A DNA stretch of 64,000 nt. It comes from Bactericera cockerelli (taxonomy: Eukaryota; Arthropoda; Insecta; Hemiptera; Triozidae). Shown here piece by piece: positions 11,729 to 22,609 of the stretch. How positions within the stretch are numbered: position 1 is the stretch's first letter; the number at the start of each line of letters is the position of its first letter. The translations under genes were made by a program, and so were the position numbers. The DNA is taken from NCBI GenBank assembly GCA_024516035.1, contig CM044960.1:12794818-12858817 (forward strand). Reading direction: 5' to 3'. The notes beneath the pieces are model-generated. The model was not told the origin of the DNA and ran no database searches. It worked only from the letters and a program-made list of their open reading frames with translations.

Positions 11729-12465
11729 ACCGAGCATCAATCTTAAGATATGCAATTTTTTACACTACACTCTTCGACTGGAAAACACCATGCATGAAGA
11801 AGAATAAGAAAGGTTTACTGACTGTTTTTCGTCATCATTTTATTTCAGTTATTTCTCGCCTACTCAGAGTCCTTAATAAAGAAAACACTTCAGTCAGAAG
11901 AAATAATAATGCAGCCTAGAAAATAAAATTATTCTACGGCACTGTTAGAAACTCAGTCGACACCACTGGTCTAGTGGGAAAGCTTAGGAATTGGCGTGAG
12001 AAAGTTGCAACCAAAAAGTTCTCAGGGACCTTTTCTCTTATCTGAGTTTACCTGCCATCCGATCGCATGATAATAGTTTGACCAATCAGAATCGAGGAAA
12101 ATTTAGACCTCTCTCGGTTAGCTGGGTCCCTGAAAAGTTCTCCGGAGTCAGTTTGGTTCTGTCTTTCTTGTGTCAATTGTCCATCTCGTCTGTGCGCTCC
12201 TCGGCTTTCGAAATATTTTCTTTTTTGAATTTATAAGGGGTTTGAAATATCATACTAGAAAACAGATGTAATTTTTATAAGAAAATGAATCTAATGAACT
12301 TTTGTCGAAACCGAGTTTTTCAGTTTAAAATTCTCAGCATGTGAGTTCTGCAGTACCCAGGTAAGACATTACTTTACTTTTCCTACCTTATGAAGATCTT
12401 CGCTTTAGCTAATCACTCAAATTACCATGTTTGATATCGTTGTTCATTTTAAATGGCGTTCTGAC
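11729..12465. other. Unassigned sequence after transposon remnant
   Basis: Possibly more of the decayed element at 11609, but no motif is readable. Confidence 0.35.
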
Positions 12466-12632
12466 AATAAGGGCGAGATTAATAGACGTTTTCTTAATAG
12501 AATAAAGCTAATGTCCTACCTAAAGGGCGGGGTTATTGCCTGTGGCAATCTCTTCCACCCAACCCTTTACTGTGTAAGACGCTTAGCAACGACTTGTGTT
12601 ATAGAATTTGTTCATTAATTTCGGCCCTAATC
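12466..12632. mobile_element. TIR MITE disrupted by hairpin-family insert
   Basis: The left end (AAGGGCGAGATTAATAGACG) and right end (TTAATTTCGGCCCTAA) resemble the termini at 17779-17982. The right arm, reversed, contains AAGTCGTTGCTAAGCGTCTT, also seen at 40246-40497. The middle is replaced by the hairpin sequence at 12500-12576. Confidence 0.6.
12500..12576 (-). mobile_element. Hairpin-family 3' tail, nested copy
   Basis: Contains GTCCTACCTAAAGGGCGGGG and the perfect short hairpin ATTGCC-TGT-GGCAAT, as at 18340 (inverse), 21139 and 60625. It sits inside the MITE at 12466-12632. Confidence 0.65.
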
Positions 12633-13190
12633 TATAGGTACATATAATGCGAAAGTTAACACTCACTCATTAATTCACTCACTTACTTCCTCATTTATCT
12701 CGATTTCTCAGTAATGGTAATATGTCCTAGAAGGCTGAAATGTAGGTCACTTTTAGGTCTTAGGTGTGCACCAAGAAAGGGTTCAGAAATATTCTCACTG
12801 GGACGCTAGCCGCAAGGGAAGAGGGGCGCATTTTCATAATAAACGCGCCTTTTCACCTTTTCATCACTGCTTCTCCGTACCGGTAAATTTCTGGTGGCTA
12901 AAAATATATGTTTAAGTTGATTTTATATTGTAGATGTGCATTAAGAAAGGATTTTTTTTATATTCCAACCCAATAGCACAGGTAACTCTCAATTGGGGCG
13001 CCAGACGCGAGGGAACAGGGGCGCATTTAGATGAAAAACGCACCTTTTCATCACTTTTTCTCTGTCCGATAAACTTCTGGTGGCTAAAAATGTATGTTTA
13101 AGTTGATTTTATATTGTAGATGTGCAATAAGAAAGGATTTCATTATATTCCAACTGGGGCGCCAGCCGCGAGGGAAAAAGAGCGAGTCTT
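12631..13190 (+). mobile_element. Helitron-like element with internal tandem units
   Basis: It begins A|TC and continues into ATAATGCGAAAGTTAACACTC and ACTCATT, closely like the start of the mini-element at 21917. Inside are about three related units. CTGGTGGCTAAAAAT recurs at 12891 and 13077 (186 bp apart), and GCGCCAG-type GC patches recur at similar spacing. No clean 3' CTRR end was found. Confidence 0.55.
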
Positions 13191-13639
13191 AAAAATTGGA
13201 TGTACGCCGACGGCGACGCTGGATATCAAACTCCTCGGTCTAGGCGTAAAGAAATCCTCATAGAAAGAAATGCTTTCTACCCAATAGCCCAGGTAACTGT
13301 CCAGTGAACTACATGAGCCGGAAGCATGCCAAAGTTTCGACGGCAATGCTTGAACAGTCAGGTCACGATCCAGTGAGAAACAAAACGAACAACTTTAGTG
13401 CCAAATTGAAATCATAATTGTTTATGAGAAATAGGAACCCAGAGGGAGAGGGAGTAAAGAAACAGGAGGGAGTCAGGAAAATAGAGGAGGAGAGAAAAAA
13501 GGGATAGAGAGAGATATAGAAAAGAAAATTAAGAACAACATTAATAAAGTAAGAAAAGAAAAATAGAGAAAAAGCAAATGAAAACTAAACAAGAAAAGTG
13601 TCGTGTTGAGAGGACTGAAATAAATAATTTGAAGGAGAA
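13191..13639. other. Unassigned, with GA-rich stretch
   Basis: GA-rich from about 13440 to 13580. No gene recognised. Confidence 0.5.
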
Positions 13640-13762
13640 TTGTTTGTGGGTCTCGCACAGGGCTAGCACCCAGGGTCCCGGGTTCGAATACCGGCGGTTT
13701 TCCAACTTAGAACAATGGACTTCTGCGGTTTCCTCATACCTCGTGAGGATAACTGAGTAGTA
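13640..13762 (+). mobile_element. tRNA-headed SINE fragment
   Basis: GCTAGCACCCAGGGTCCCGG leads into the B box GGTTCGAATACC. Downstream CTCATACCTCGTGAGGATAA matches the body of SINE family 1. Confidence 0.65.
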
Positions 13763-14867
13763 TGTTGTTTTCTTGGCATAATTAAAATACGAAAACCTAT
13801 AAAACCTACATTAAGATATTCAATGTATTTATTACTTTCCTTATCCTATAATAAGGAGAATAGGTACTGTATATTTTTTTAAAAACTAGATTAGAACTAA
13901 AAGCAACAACGGACGGAAATTCAAATAAGTGATGTAGACGATGCAAGAAAGTAGAGAGATTAGATGAGAGGTGGAGGAACAGAATAACGATGAGCGTGGA
14001 GACTAAAGAGGGAGGTAAAGAGAGACACAGAGGAGGTGAAAAAGTGAACAAAACACTAAAAAGTAAGGGAATGAAGAGTATGTAAAAATAGAGAAGGAGA
14101 GGTAGAAGTATGAGAAGAAGGATGGAAAGTGAATAATGGACAGAGCTAAACAGTGAAGTCAACGGATCCGACGCAAGTGGGAGTTTAATTTCAAAAACAA
14201 CTTTGAAAACTTTTAAACGTTTATTTTTCAGAGCATAAAAAAACAGTGTTCAACATCAAAGGTCGTATCTCTTTCGATATAAACAGGAGTGGAGCAAACA
14301 GAAGCCACAGGAATCCGTTGCTTCATTTTCACGGAATTTATTTTGAAGCGTTTTTTTTTTAAAGCGTTGCGTCATTTCTGGCTGATGATAAAAAACGAAG
14401 CCATATCTATGTATGAGTATATGGCCCATTGATTTTAGGTTGTGTATAAATTGTATATTGGGAATTTTGAGGGATAGACAAAACTGAAAAAAGCGTAATT
14501 TTAATTTATTTGAATAAATATTACGTACAGGCCTATGAAAGCAATTGAATTTGTGGTATCAGAGTTGAGTCTGAAGATTTCGGAGATTTAACTTTATTAC
14601 AAAATAAAATAACGCAAATGCAATGACTATGCCAAAATTTGTTCCTATTTATAAGTAAAAAAATTACACACCTAACGTACCTACATTACCCACCTTAATA
14701 TGAAGCAACCCCTGTGAAAATAGATACTTTACTGGATAATTGAATTAACAAGGTAATGAACGGTCGGCCGGTTCTCAAAGAATGCCACTCTAATAGAAGT
14801 TTTATCATCTTATGTTTGCTGGTTGAAGGTGGAGGCTAAGAGCGAGAATTATCTTGAACAGGTCACA
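13763..14867. other. Unassigned AT-rich DNA
   Basis: GA-rich patches at 13960-14130, otherwise featureless by eye. Confidence 0.5.
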
Positions 14868-14932
14868 CCCGCCAGGATACCACAAGGTCACCTTCCAGGA
14901 TACCACAAGGTCACCTTTCAGGTCACCCTTTA
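14868..14932 (+). repeat. Short tandem repeat, about 23-bp unit
   Basis: CCAGGATACCACAAGGTCAC occurs twice in a row, with further GGTCAC(C) words on either side. Confidence 0.7.
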
Positions 14933-15611
14933 GGATACGATCACATCAAGCAAACACAAGACCCAACTTACAAAATTTTTGTTGTATACCCTAGTCAAAG
15001 ACGGCGAAATGCTTACAGGTAGTCTCTGGGGGAACAACTTTTAGGACTTGGGCCAGTCATCAGCCTACCATCTTCTGAGAGCTCTCCTGAGGATGCTCTT
15101 CCACTCGACCTTTCGTCCTTTCATCTAAGTTTGTGAACTATAGGCTCCCAACCAACATGTGACCTCACAAGAAACTGACAGGAATAACCCCCCGAAATAG
15201 AGAAGGTGGGTTTTTAGTGGACGGAAATCCTACACCCCAGGTTAGGATGGATCTGGGTATCTTTGAAAGTTTTTTCCTGCCTTTCATAAAAAAAAACCCC
15301 GAAAATTGTCCCACAAGAGACAACTCACTAATAACATGTAGCATGTACCTCAGGTTGGGCATTGCTGAAAGAGAAAGCTTCAGCGCTGTAATTTATGTAA
15401 GCGTAAAGGTTGATACGTTTTGTTTACATGAGGCGAAGTCTGATGAGACGGCAGAACAGGCAGACAGTTTGCACTGCAGGGAAATTGCGGACTGTGACAC
15501 ATTTTCCAGTAGTAAAACAGAAGAGGAGGGGGAGTGGAGGGGGAGTGTGGAGGGGGAGTGTGGAGACGAGGGAGACAGAGGGGGAGATGTTGCTTAAGAA
15601 ATGGGGGAGGG

Positions 15612-15900
15612 ATTAAGGGGGAGAATTGTCTTTAGTCTTAATGAGAGAAGTGGATGGTAGAGTTTGGAGGGGAAAGGGAAAGAGATGAAGATAGAATAAA
15701 CGAAGTAGAAGAGAGATTAGGGGGAGAAATGTGTTTAGTCTTCATGAGAGAAGTGTGGATGGTAGAGTTTGGAGGGGAAAGGGAAAGAGTTGGAAATAGA
15801 ATAAACGAGTAGAAGAGAGATTAGGGGGAGAAATGTGTTTAGTCTTCATGAGAGAAGTGGATGGTAGAATTTGGAGTGGTAAAGGAAAGAGATGGAGATA
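15612..15900 (+). repeat. 104-bp purine-rich tandem repeat, three copies
   Basis: Successive AGTCTT words at 15634, 15737 and 15841 mark units of 103-104 bp sharing GAGAGAAGTGGATGGTAGA and GTTTGGAGGGGAAAGGGAAA. The preceding 15520-15610 is also G/A-rich. Frames across it are low complexity. Confidence 0.8.
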
Positions 15901-15906
15901 ACTCAT

Positions 15907-15995
15907 CTAAGCTATAGTCACCAAAGACAGTTGTAGCGCACTAGGCTTGCACACACGGTGAGCTGGGTTCGAATCCCATCTGGCTAGACATTTTG
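15907..15995 (+). mobile_element. SINE family 1 head
   Basis: TAGCGCACTAGGCTTGCACA, CACGGTGAGCTGGGTTCGAATCCC: A- and B-box region as at 43410, with the body missing. Confidence 0.65.
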
Positions 15996-16044
15996 ACTTC
16001 AGCCCACAAAATGTGAAAAGTCTTATCACAATGAAATCATACTA

Positions 16045-16130
16045 CTTGGCGGTGGCCATGTGATCTGTAGGTCGGTGGCTCGAATCCCAAGATAAGCAAT
16101 GTTCAGTATAGCGGGATTAACATGAGTATA
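16045..16130 (+). mobile_element. SINE family 2 fragment
   Basis: TAGGTCGGTGGCTCGAATCCC followed by a TTCAGTATAGCGGG segment resembles the B box and downstream body of the family at 20803 and 38592. Confidence 0.55.
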
Positions 16131-16154
16131 ATAAAAAAACACACATAACATTAA

Positions 16155-16262
16155 CTATTATCCTCCATTCGCTGGGAATCGTACCAGCTACCCACATTAA
16201 CCTCACCCAGTCTGGATAGGGCCGGAAATCCCAGTCTCATGTGTTTGGAGGGAACAGAATTT
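16155..16262 (-). mobile_element. Core-bearing tRNA SINE, internal fragment
   Basis: The minus strand has GGGTGAGGTTAATGTGGGTA, then GCTGGTACGATTCCCAGCGA, matching 61090-61160. Head and 3' tail are absent. Confidence 0.75.
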
Positions 16263-17778
16263 TTCGAAAAGTTTCATGTTTTTACATTTCCTGAAAGTAA
16301 AATATATTATGGTACTTCTTTTGAAAATGAGTTGACTTTGTACCTATATTACACTACAAAATACAACACAGTGTTATTACCTGTTATGAATGTAGCTATT
16401 CATACATATACTCATTATTGTCATGGAGTTTCCCACATTTTCATGTACTAAAAATACTAACATTAATATGTTGTAGAACATTAATATTGCTCAGGGCATA
16501 GCAGCCATAGCATCATGTACCTGTCTCTAAAGCACAGTCATGTAGCGTGAGTGGGTACCATTCTAATGCACATAATGTTTATCATTGTACATTTCTACAC
16601 TACATTACACGGTCATACACATAAGTAGGGCATACCTAGGATTTTAAGTCATACGAAACATTACTTGAAACACATAATTTTATTCAGTAAAATAGCAACA
16701 TATTTTTTTTTTTGTGAAGTCCATTCATCTACATATAATTTATTAATAAAAACATTTTAAACATACATCCTATCACCATCTTCGCAACCCAGTCTTCTTT
16801 ACTTCTTTCTTATTTATTTAAAGCAACATATTTATTAATTTATGTAACAATTTCAAGAATATTAAATTGAATTTTCAATTTTTTAACATCCAATTTCTAC
16901 TTGCTCTACATGAATCTCCAAATAGTCAGTGGATGAACAATACAGTGAAGATCAGACAAGAATATGCAGTAATTTTTATACCTATTAGAAAAATTAATAA
17001 CATAATTTCAAGAAATCTGTGCCTAATCTAGAATTTAATTTAAACCCATTCTACATTATTTTATATTAGGTTTAAGAAGAATATTACCATGAGTGACGAA
17101 AGTTCACTGGAAACTCCAGATTTCCAGACCATCAGCAGAGGATAGACCTTTCTCTCCTCTTCTCCTCTTTAATGTTTAAAATGCAGACTTGTCATAGTAT
17201 TAATATCAAACGTTACGTTACTGTCACTCGCCAAATGAATGTCATGGCGGTTTCATAGCAGAAATATGCAGACATTGCCTCTGGACTATAGTAGGTATAC
17301 ATAGAATCTACGTTTATAGTTATAGTAAAATGTAACCATTACATTTAATTATTATTTTCATTAGAGTATTAAATTTGCGACAGTAAAAATTAATAAATTC
17401 AGAACGTTGCTGAAAGCAAAGTGTTGCTTCACAAAGGTTGAATTGGGTGAACAGAATGGCACATGATTTTTGTTTTAAACTTTGTGTTGCTCCAAAATTG
17501 AATAACTCAGATTACTCGGCAATCGAAATATCAAACAAACAAGAAAATCATAAACATAAAGTACACTTATCCGTATTCTAAGCACAAGCAAGAACACGAG
17601 AGCGGTTAAGTGGCAGAGAGTCTAACTTCGCCCCGGATTACAAGACAATTGTAAATTTAAATATTTTTTTTTCTATATATTTTTTTTAATTTTACGGACT
17701 TCGTGTCCATTTATACAAAACGCAATTTTATATGTTAAAAAGAAAACTTATAAATAACATAAAATTTATCTTAAACTC
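16263..17778. other. Unassigned AT-rich DNA
   Basis: Very AT-rich. No gene, terminal repeat or tRNA-like box recognised. Confidence 0.5.
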
Positions 17779-17982
17779 TAAGGGCGGAATTAATAGACGT
17801 TTTTGTATGACTTGTGATGTAGACTTAGGGCGGAATTAATAGACAATATCAATATCTTAAGTCGTTGGTAAGTGTCGGTTTTCCCTATCTTACACAGTAC
17901 GCAATCCGTGACTTAGCGCCACACAGGCATTACAAAAATGTCTATCAATTCCGCCCTTATTAGTCTATAAATTCCGCCCTAA
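17779..17982. mobile_element. TIR MITE with doubled termini
   Basis: AGGGCGGAATTAATAGAC appears twice on the left (17780 and 17827). Its reverse complement appears twice on the right, ending near 17956 and 17981. The interior TCTTACACAGTACGCAATC is shared with 40246-40497. The doubled ends suggest one copy landed in another, or terminal duplication. No coding capacity. Confidence 0.8.
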
Positions 17983-18289
17983 GTTTAACAAATTAGACCT
18001 ACCTAGAATTTGTAAATATTGTAAAGTTTTTTTTTCTCTGTTAATAATACATTGTTGATGGTTTTGTATAAAAAAAGTGTAAATAAATAATGGATTGAAA
18101 AAAGCAGAATTCTTTTAAAAAATTGAATGCTGACACAATACATGGAAGATGATGTCTCATGTGAGATGGGCCAAATGATAAATTAATCCGACTGATAGTC
18201 CGACTTGAGAGGCTATTTATAATTTGGTCCTAATAGAAGTGAAAAAATAATACCTTATGTTATACGTCCGTGGGGCTACGACCGTGCCT

Positions 18290-18515
18290 TATTTTAGTAC
18301 TCCATCAGTAAAAAATGCTTGTCTTACTATTGCAGTTTGAACAGGTTATTGCCACAGGCAATAACCTCGCCTTTTAGGTAGGACATTAGCTTTATTCTCA
18401 TTTTTGTTCTTGTTTCTTTGTTCAATCTATTTATTTTTTCTTTGTAATTTTATTGTATTGTACTGTAAATATTGTACTTTGTCTTTACCTAATAAAGAAT
18501 AATATAATAATAACA
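18290..18515 (+). mobile_element. Hairpin-family retroelement 3' tail
   Basis: Read left to right: the hairpin ATTGCCACAGGCAAT, AGGTAGGACATTAGC, a TTGTTCTTGTTTCTTTGTTC stretch, ACCTAATAAAGAATAAT, then AATAATAA repeats. The copy at 21025-21200 is the same order inverted. A poly-A signal and A/T-rich simple tail suggest the 3' end of a non-LTR element or SINE. Confidence 0.55.
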
Positions 18516-18808
18516 TCATGTCTGTCAGGTCAGAAAATGGTTTTCAGCTAATTTTGAATAGTCTTCAGCGTATTTGGAAAAGCTGTATTTGACTTTATTT
18601 CAATTTTTAATGTCTTTGTATTTTAATGGTTTCACATTGGAGGATTCCATTAGTTCCAATGTCTTTTTTTTTTATTGAATTTCAAAATGTGCCACAGCTC
18701 TGGTAAACATTAAACTCTTTCAAAATACCTCGTAAACATTTTCGGAGTACAAATTTAATAGATTTTCAAAAACGATAAAACCACACACGATCACACATGC
18801 TATCCTAT

Positions 18809-18881
18809 TTCTCTCTCTCTCTCTCTCTCTGTCTCCTCTCTCTCCTCTCTCTCTCTTTCTCTCTTTTTCTCTTTCTCTCTG

Positions 18882-18934
<53 letters not shown>

Positions 18935-18990
18935 ATTCCTCCCTCCCTCCTTCCTTCCTACATTCCCTCTCTCTCTCTCTTTCTTTCATT
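18809..18990. repeat. (CT)n microsatellite
   Basis: Long (CT)n with TCCT interruptions. Open frames on both strands are artefacts. Confidence 0.9.
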
Positions 18991-19127
18991 ATCTCTCTCA
19001 CTCTCTCATACCTACATAGTCATTAAAGAAAAGTAAATAGAGCTCACAATAGTTTTGTCGATAAAAAAAAGAGCGAGAAAAAAATAGGACGCAGATACAT
19101 AGGAAAGAGAATAAAATCAAGCCCCAT

Positions 19128-19490
19128 TAACTGTAAATTTCAGGCACAATGTCACGGGCGAACTATTTGCCTTCCTAACTGAATAGGAAAATACCACAGC
19201 ACATACTTTATCTGAAAATTACAGGCAAGATATCAGGGACGAACTATTTGCCTTCCTAACTGAATAGGAAAATACCACAGCACCTACTTTATCTGAAAAT
19301 TACAGGCAAGATATCAGGGACGAACTATTTGCCTTCCTAACTGAATATGAAAACACCACAGCACATACTTTATACTTTATCTGAAAATTACAGGCAAGAT
19401 ATCACGGACGAACTATTTGCCTTACTAAATGAATATGAAATTACTACAGCACATACTTTATCTGAAATTTTCAGGCAAGATATCAGGGAT
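19128..19490 (+). repeat. 81-bp tandem repeat, about 4.4 copies
   Basis: AACTATTTGCC recurs at 19161, 19242, 19323 and 19411, giving 81, 81 and 88 bp. The last interval contains a 7-bp internal duplication (TATACTT). A partial fifth unit follows. Confidence 0.85.
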
Positions 19491-19529
19491 AAGGATGGAA
19501 GTCACAGAAAATAATAATAATACTCTTTA

Positions 19530-19655
19530 GTGGAGGTAACCACCAGGGGAGGTTGATACTCAATGCATTTTGTAACAACTAACCCTTAGAGTCTTGTTAT
19601 TATGTATTCATACAGTCATACATCCAAATAAACGAGGATCTAATTCATGCATTAA
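19530..19655 (+). mobile_element. Dispersed repeat D
   Basis: TAGTGGAGGTAACCACCAGG, GAGGTTGATACTCAATGCAT, then CCTTAGAGTCTTGTTATT. Related sequence occurs at 35580-35700 and 46905-46990. Class unknown. Confidence 0.55.
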
Positions 19656-19920
19656 GTGCGTGATTCGAACCAACGGATCCCTGCGCTAGCTGGATTACTG
19701 AGATAATAGTCAATAATCATTTTTATCAGTTTAAATTTTTGAATATTTCCCGGTAACACATTGTTAAATAGGTAATGAAATCTGTTGTGCCATTCTGAAC
19801 ATAACAATAACCTCATAATTATTTCAGTAATAAATTCTCATTAAATAATCACGTTTATGAACATAGCAATTACCAAAGTAGTGCCTTAACCACTTGCCTA
19901 CTTGACATATTATAGTGAAG

Positions 19921-20110
19921 TGAGCCACAGTGACCAGGTGGATAAGCGCACTAAGTTTGCATGCTCGGTGACCCAGGTTCGATCCTCGGCAGGTTAATTT
20001 TTTTTTAGCAAAATGTGCTCGTGAGGGAAAATGAGTAGGTATTTGTATGGACAGCGACCAGTGGCGGGATTACAAACAAGCAATGAAATACGGGTATTAG
20101 TTCATTTGAA
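19921..20110 (+). mobile_element. tRNA-derived SINE family 1
   Basis: A head with GTGACCAGGTGGATAAGCGC and the B box GGTTCGATCCTC. The body shows CTCGTGAGGGAAAATGAGTA and CAGCGACCAGTGGCGGGATT, matching 43410-43694. Confidence 0.8.
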
Positions 20111-20802
20111 AATCCTCTACTGTCTCTGAAATAATTATCCAAACTGCCACAGTAATTACTCATAAATAAAATCAGTATCAAATTAAGTACCTAATGTTGA
20201 TGAGGGAAATTATAGGAATCCGACAAAGCATTGATTAGTTCAGTGAGTGGGCTGTGGGACGTGGGTGCCCCAAGTGGGGGAGGGATATTTTTAATTTGTC
20301 ATAGGCGGACTGACCCTCATTATCTGGTGTATGTAGTAGAAAAGTTATGGAGTATGGGAAAAAAATCAAGACAGAGATAAAAATAAAAGTAGAGGGAGAG
20401 AAAGAACTAGAGAGGAAAATAATGAAGTTGAAATAATTAAAACAACGGAGGAAGATTAAACAGGAGACCAGATGAGTACACTAAATTAGAAAAAGAGAAG
20501 AAGAGGAGGAAGAGAAAGACAGATGGAGAATGGAAAAAATCTAAAAGAGAAAGAAATAAATAAATTAATTTGAACAGTAAAGAATGGAACACTAATTTTA
20601 TCATATCTTATTATACTGTCAAGTATTGCCTACATTATTTCCGGGGTTCTTTTCTACGAGAAATTTCCTTGTGCTTTTTTTAAAGGTATAGTTGTGCCCT
20701 GATTTTTTTGTGCAATAGTTATTTTTAACTAGTGTCCCCTATCAGGGTAAGACTGAAAAGACCCTTTAATCTAGCAGTGAAACAGGTCTTTAGGTACTAT
20801 AC
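20111..20802. other. Unassigned, purine-rich
   Basis: G/A-rich from about 20350 to 20560, without a gene. Confidence 0.5.
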
Positions 20803-21020
20803 CGTACTAAGTAGCTTGATCGATAAGGTGGCGGACTTATAACCTAGAGGTCGGTGGTTCAAGTCCCAAATTCAGCAAAGATTTAGTAAAGCGAGGGTAG
20901 TTGTGACATCACGAAAGTGATAACACAAATTAATATGATAACTAGTCCCCCAAATTATGTAATGTGTCTAGCGGCCAGCCACAGACCATCACTTCTCCAA
21001 TTATTATTATTATTATACAT
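20803..21020 (+). mobile_element. tRNA-derived SINE family 2
   Basis: AGCTTGATCGATAAGGTGGC, GTCGGTGGTTCAAGTCCC, ATTTAGTAAAGCGAGGGTAG and TTGTGACATCACGAAAGTGA in order, then a variable tail ending in (ATT)n. This is one of the longest copies of the family here. Confidence 0.8.
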
Positions 21021-21024
21021 ATTA

Positions 21025-21200
21025 TGCTTTATTAGGTAGAAAAAAAAAATATGTACAGAAAAAGACAATGAAATTATAATGAAAAATTAAATAAATTGAA
21101 CAAATAAACAAGAACAAAAAAGAGAAAGAGGCTAAAGTCCTACCTAAAGGGCGGGGTTATTGCCTGTGGCAATCTCTTCCACCCAACCCTTAAGTTACCA
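21025..21200 (-). mobile_element. Hairpin-family retroelement 3' tail
   Basis: Inverted counterpart of 18290-18515: AAAGGGCGGGGTTATTGCCT and the ATTGCCTGTGGCAAT hairpin on one side, and TTTATTAGGTA plus ATT repeats on the other. Shortly after it, AACCCTTAAG...CTTAAGGGTTGGGT forms a second inverted pair. Confidence 0.55.
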
Positions 21201-21916
21201 TACCTTAAGGGTTGGGTGCTGGGTCCCAAGTCACACCTACAGACGCGGATGCAAGACCTTCATGTATTTCAGATCAAAATACAAACACAATCAGTTTGAT
21301 ATTTATACAGTTTTGAAAATTATTATCTTCTAATCTCATGCAAACTTCCGAGCAGAAAAAAATCGAGTATGAAAAAGACTGAAACTACCAGAAGAAAGGG
21401 AAAATGAGAAAAGGCTGGTGTCATAAATAAGCATTAAAGTCCCAGGTGCTGGCCAGGTGCTGTGGAAGAAGATTATGGTAGTAATACCTGTGCTTAATGA
21501 GCAAAAGTATGAGCGTGGTAGAGAAAGTACAGGTGAGAGAGATATACGAGTGTGAAACTAATAAAGGGAGAGGGATAGAAATGGAAACAGTTGGAATAGT
21601 GAGGTTTAAAGAAAGAGTTTGAATAAGAAAGAGGTGAAGGGAAAATGAAAAGAAAAATAATATTTTCATTGAGAGCAAGAAAGAGAATGCTTTGAGAAAG
21701 AAGCTAATTGCATAATGTACAGAATTATATTATATCTAAAGGTACATCTAAATACATGTTATCAGTCGAACCTGTATAAGGAGCACTTCTCCAAAAAACT
21801 TGTGATCTTTATATGTGGAGCTTTCCTGCTTTTAAAGTTGTTTAAACCTCTAAAAGCAGGGAAGATATTGCCTCTTTCCCTTGAGTTTCTGTTTATCCAG
21901 GCTTGACTGTAATCCA

Positions 21917-22021
21917 TCTATACTTATAAATGCGAAAGATAACACTCACTCATTCATCTCGTGTGTGTGTGGTGTGTCTGTGTATGTGTGTGTGTCTGCT
22001 GGGCTGGCGAAGCAACGCTAG
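21917..22021 (+). mobile_element. 105-bp Helitron-like mini-element
   Basis: It starts A|TC (TCTATACTTATAAATGCGAA), contains a GT-rich microsatellite, and ends in a GC-rich stretch with CTAG at 22018-22021 before a T. These are the A|TC...CTAG|T limits of Helitrons in very small form. The 5' part is close to 12631. Confidence 0.6.
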
Positions 22022-22189
22022 TAATAACTATAAGAGATATTAGGTAAAAACTTTATACAATTACGTAAAGTTATAAGACCAATACAAAATCTACATAGAA
22101 TAATTATTATAAAGGGATTTGAAAGATATGTATTTACTTATAAAGTTAAAAAAAAAATATTAGTAGTTTAGTTTAGTAAAAAAAAAAAA

Positions 22190-22278
22190 ATCTCGCTTTA
22201 CTAAATCTACGCTGAAATCGGGACTTGAACAGGTTACAAGTCCGCCGACTTATCGATCAAGCTACTGAGGTTGGTAGA
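22190..22278 (-). mobile_element. SINE family 2 fragment
   Basis: The minus strand reads AGTAGCTTGATCGATAAGTC, a shortened B-box region, and GTAAAGCGAGA. A small internal deletion removes the usual GACCTCCAGG segment. Confidence 0.7.
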
Positions 22279-22609
22279 AAATGTTAGTATACAAAGAACA
22301 TTTAAATGGTAAAAGTAAAAAACAGGCGGGTTTGGATTCATTTTCTCGACCTTAATAATATCAATTTGTACAAACTCCATATTTCCACACATATCTCATG
22401 AATGTCATCTAAGTCTTAAATGTGTTCTAGGTACATAAGAAATAAAAATATGAAGAGTTTTCATTTCTCCACAACAAAGTCCATTGTTTTCAATTTCTAT
22501 CAAGCGTGACAAAAAAAAGTAAATGAATTTTGGACGTCTCTCAAAATCTGGCAAATCTTTGAACTTCCAACGACTTCAAACGCGGGAACAATGCACGCTA
22601 TATGCACGC

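Noticed and set aside
18720..19036. Arg/Glu-rich and Ser/Leu-rich frames
   Set aside because: Microsatellite translation on the two strands.
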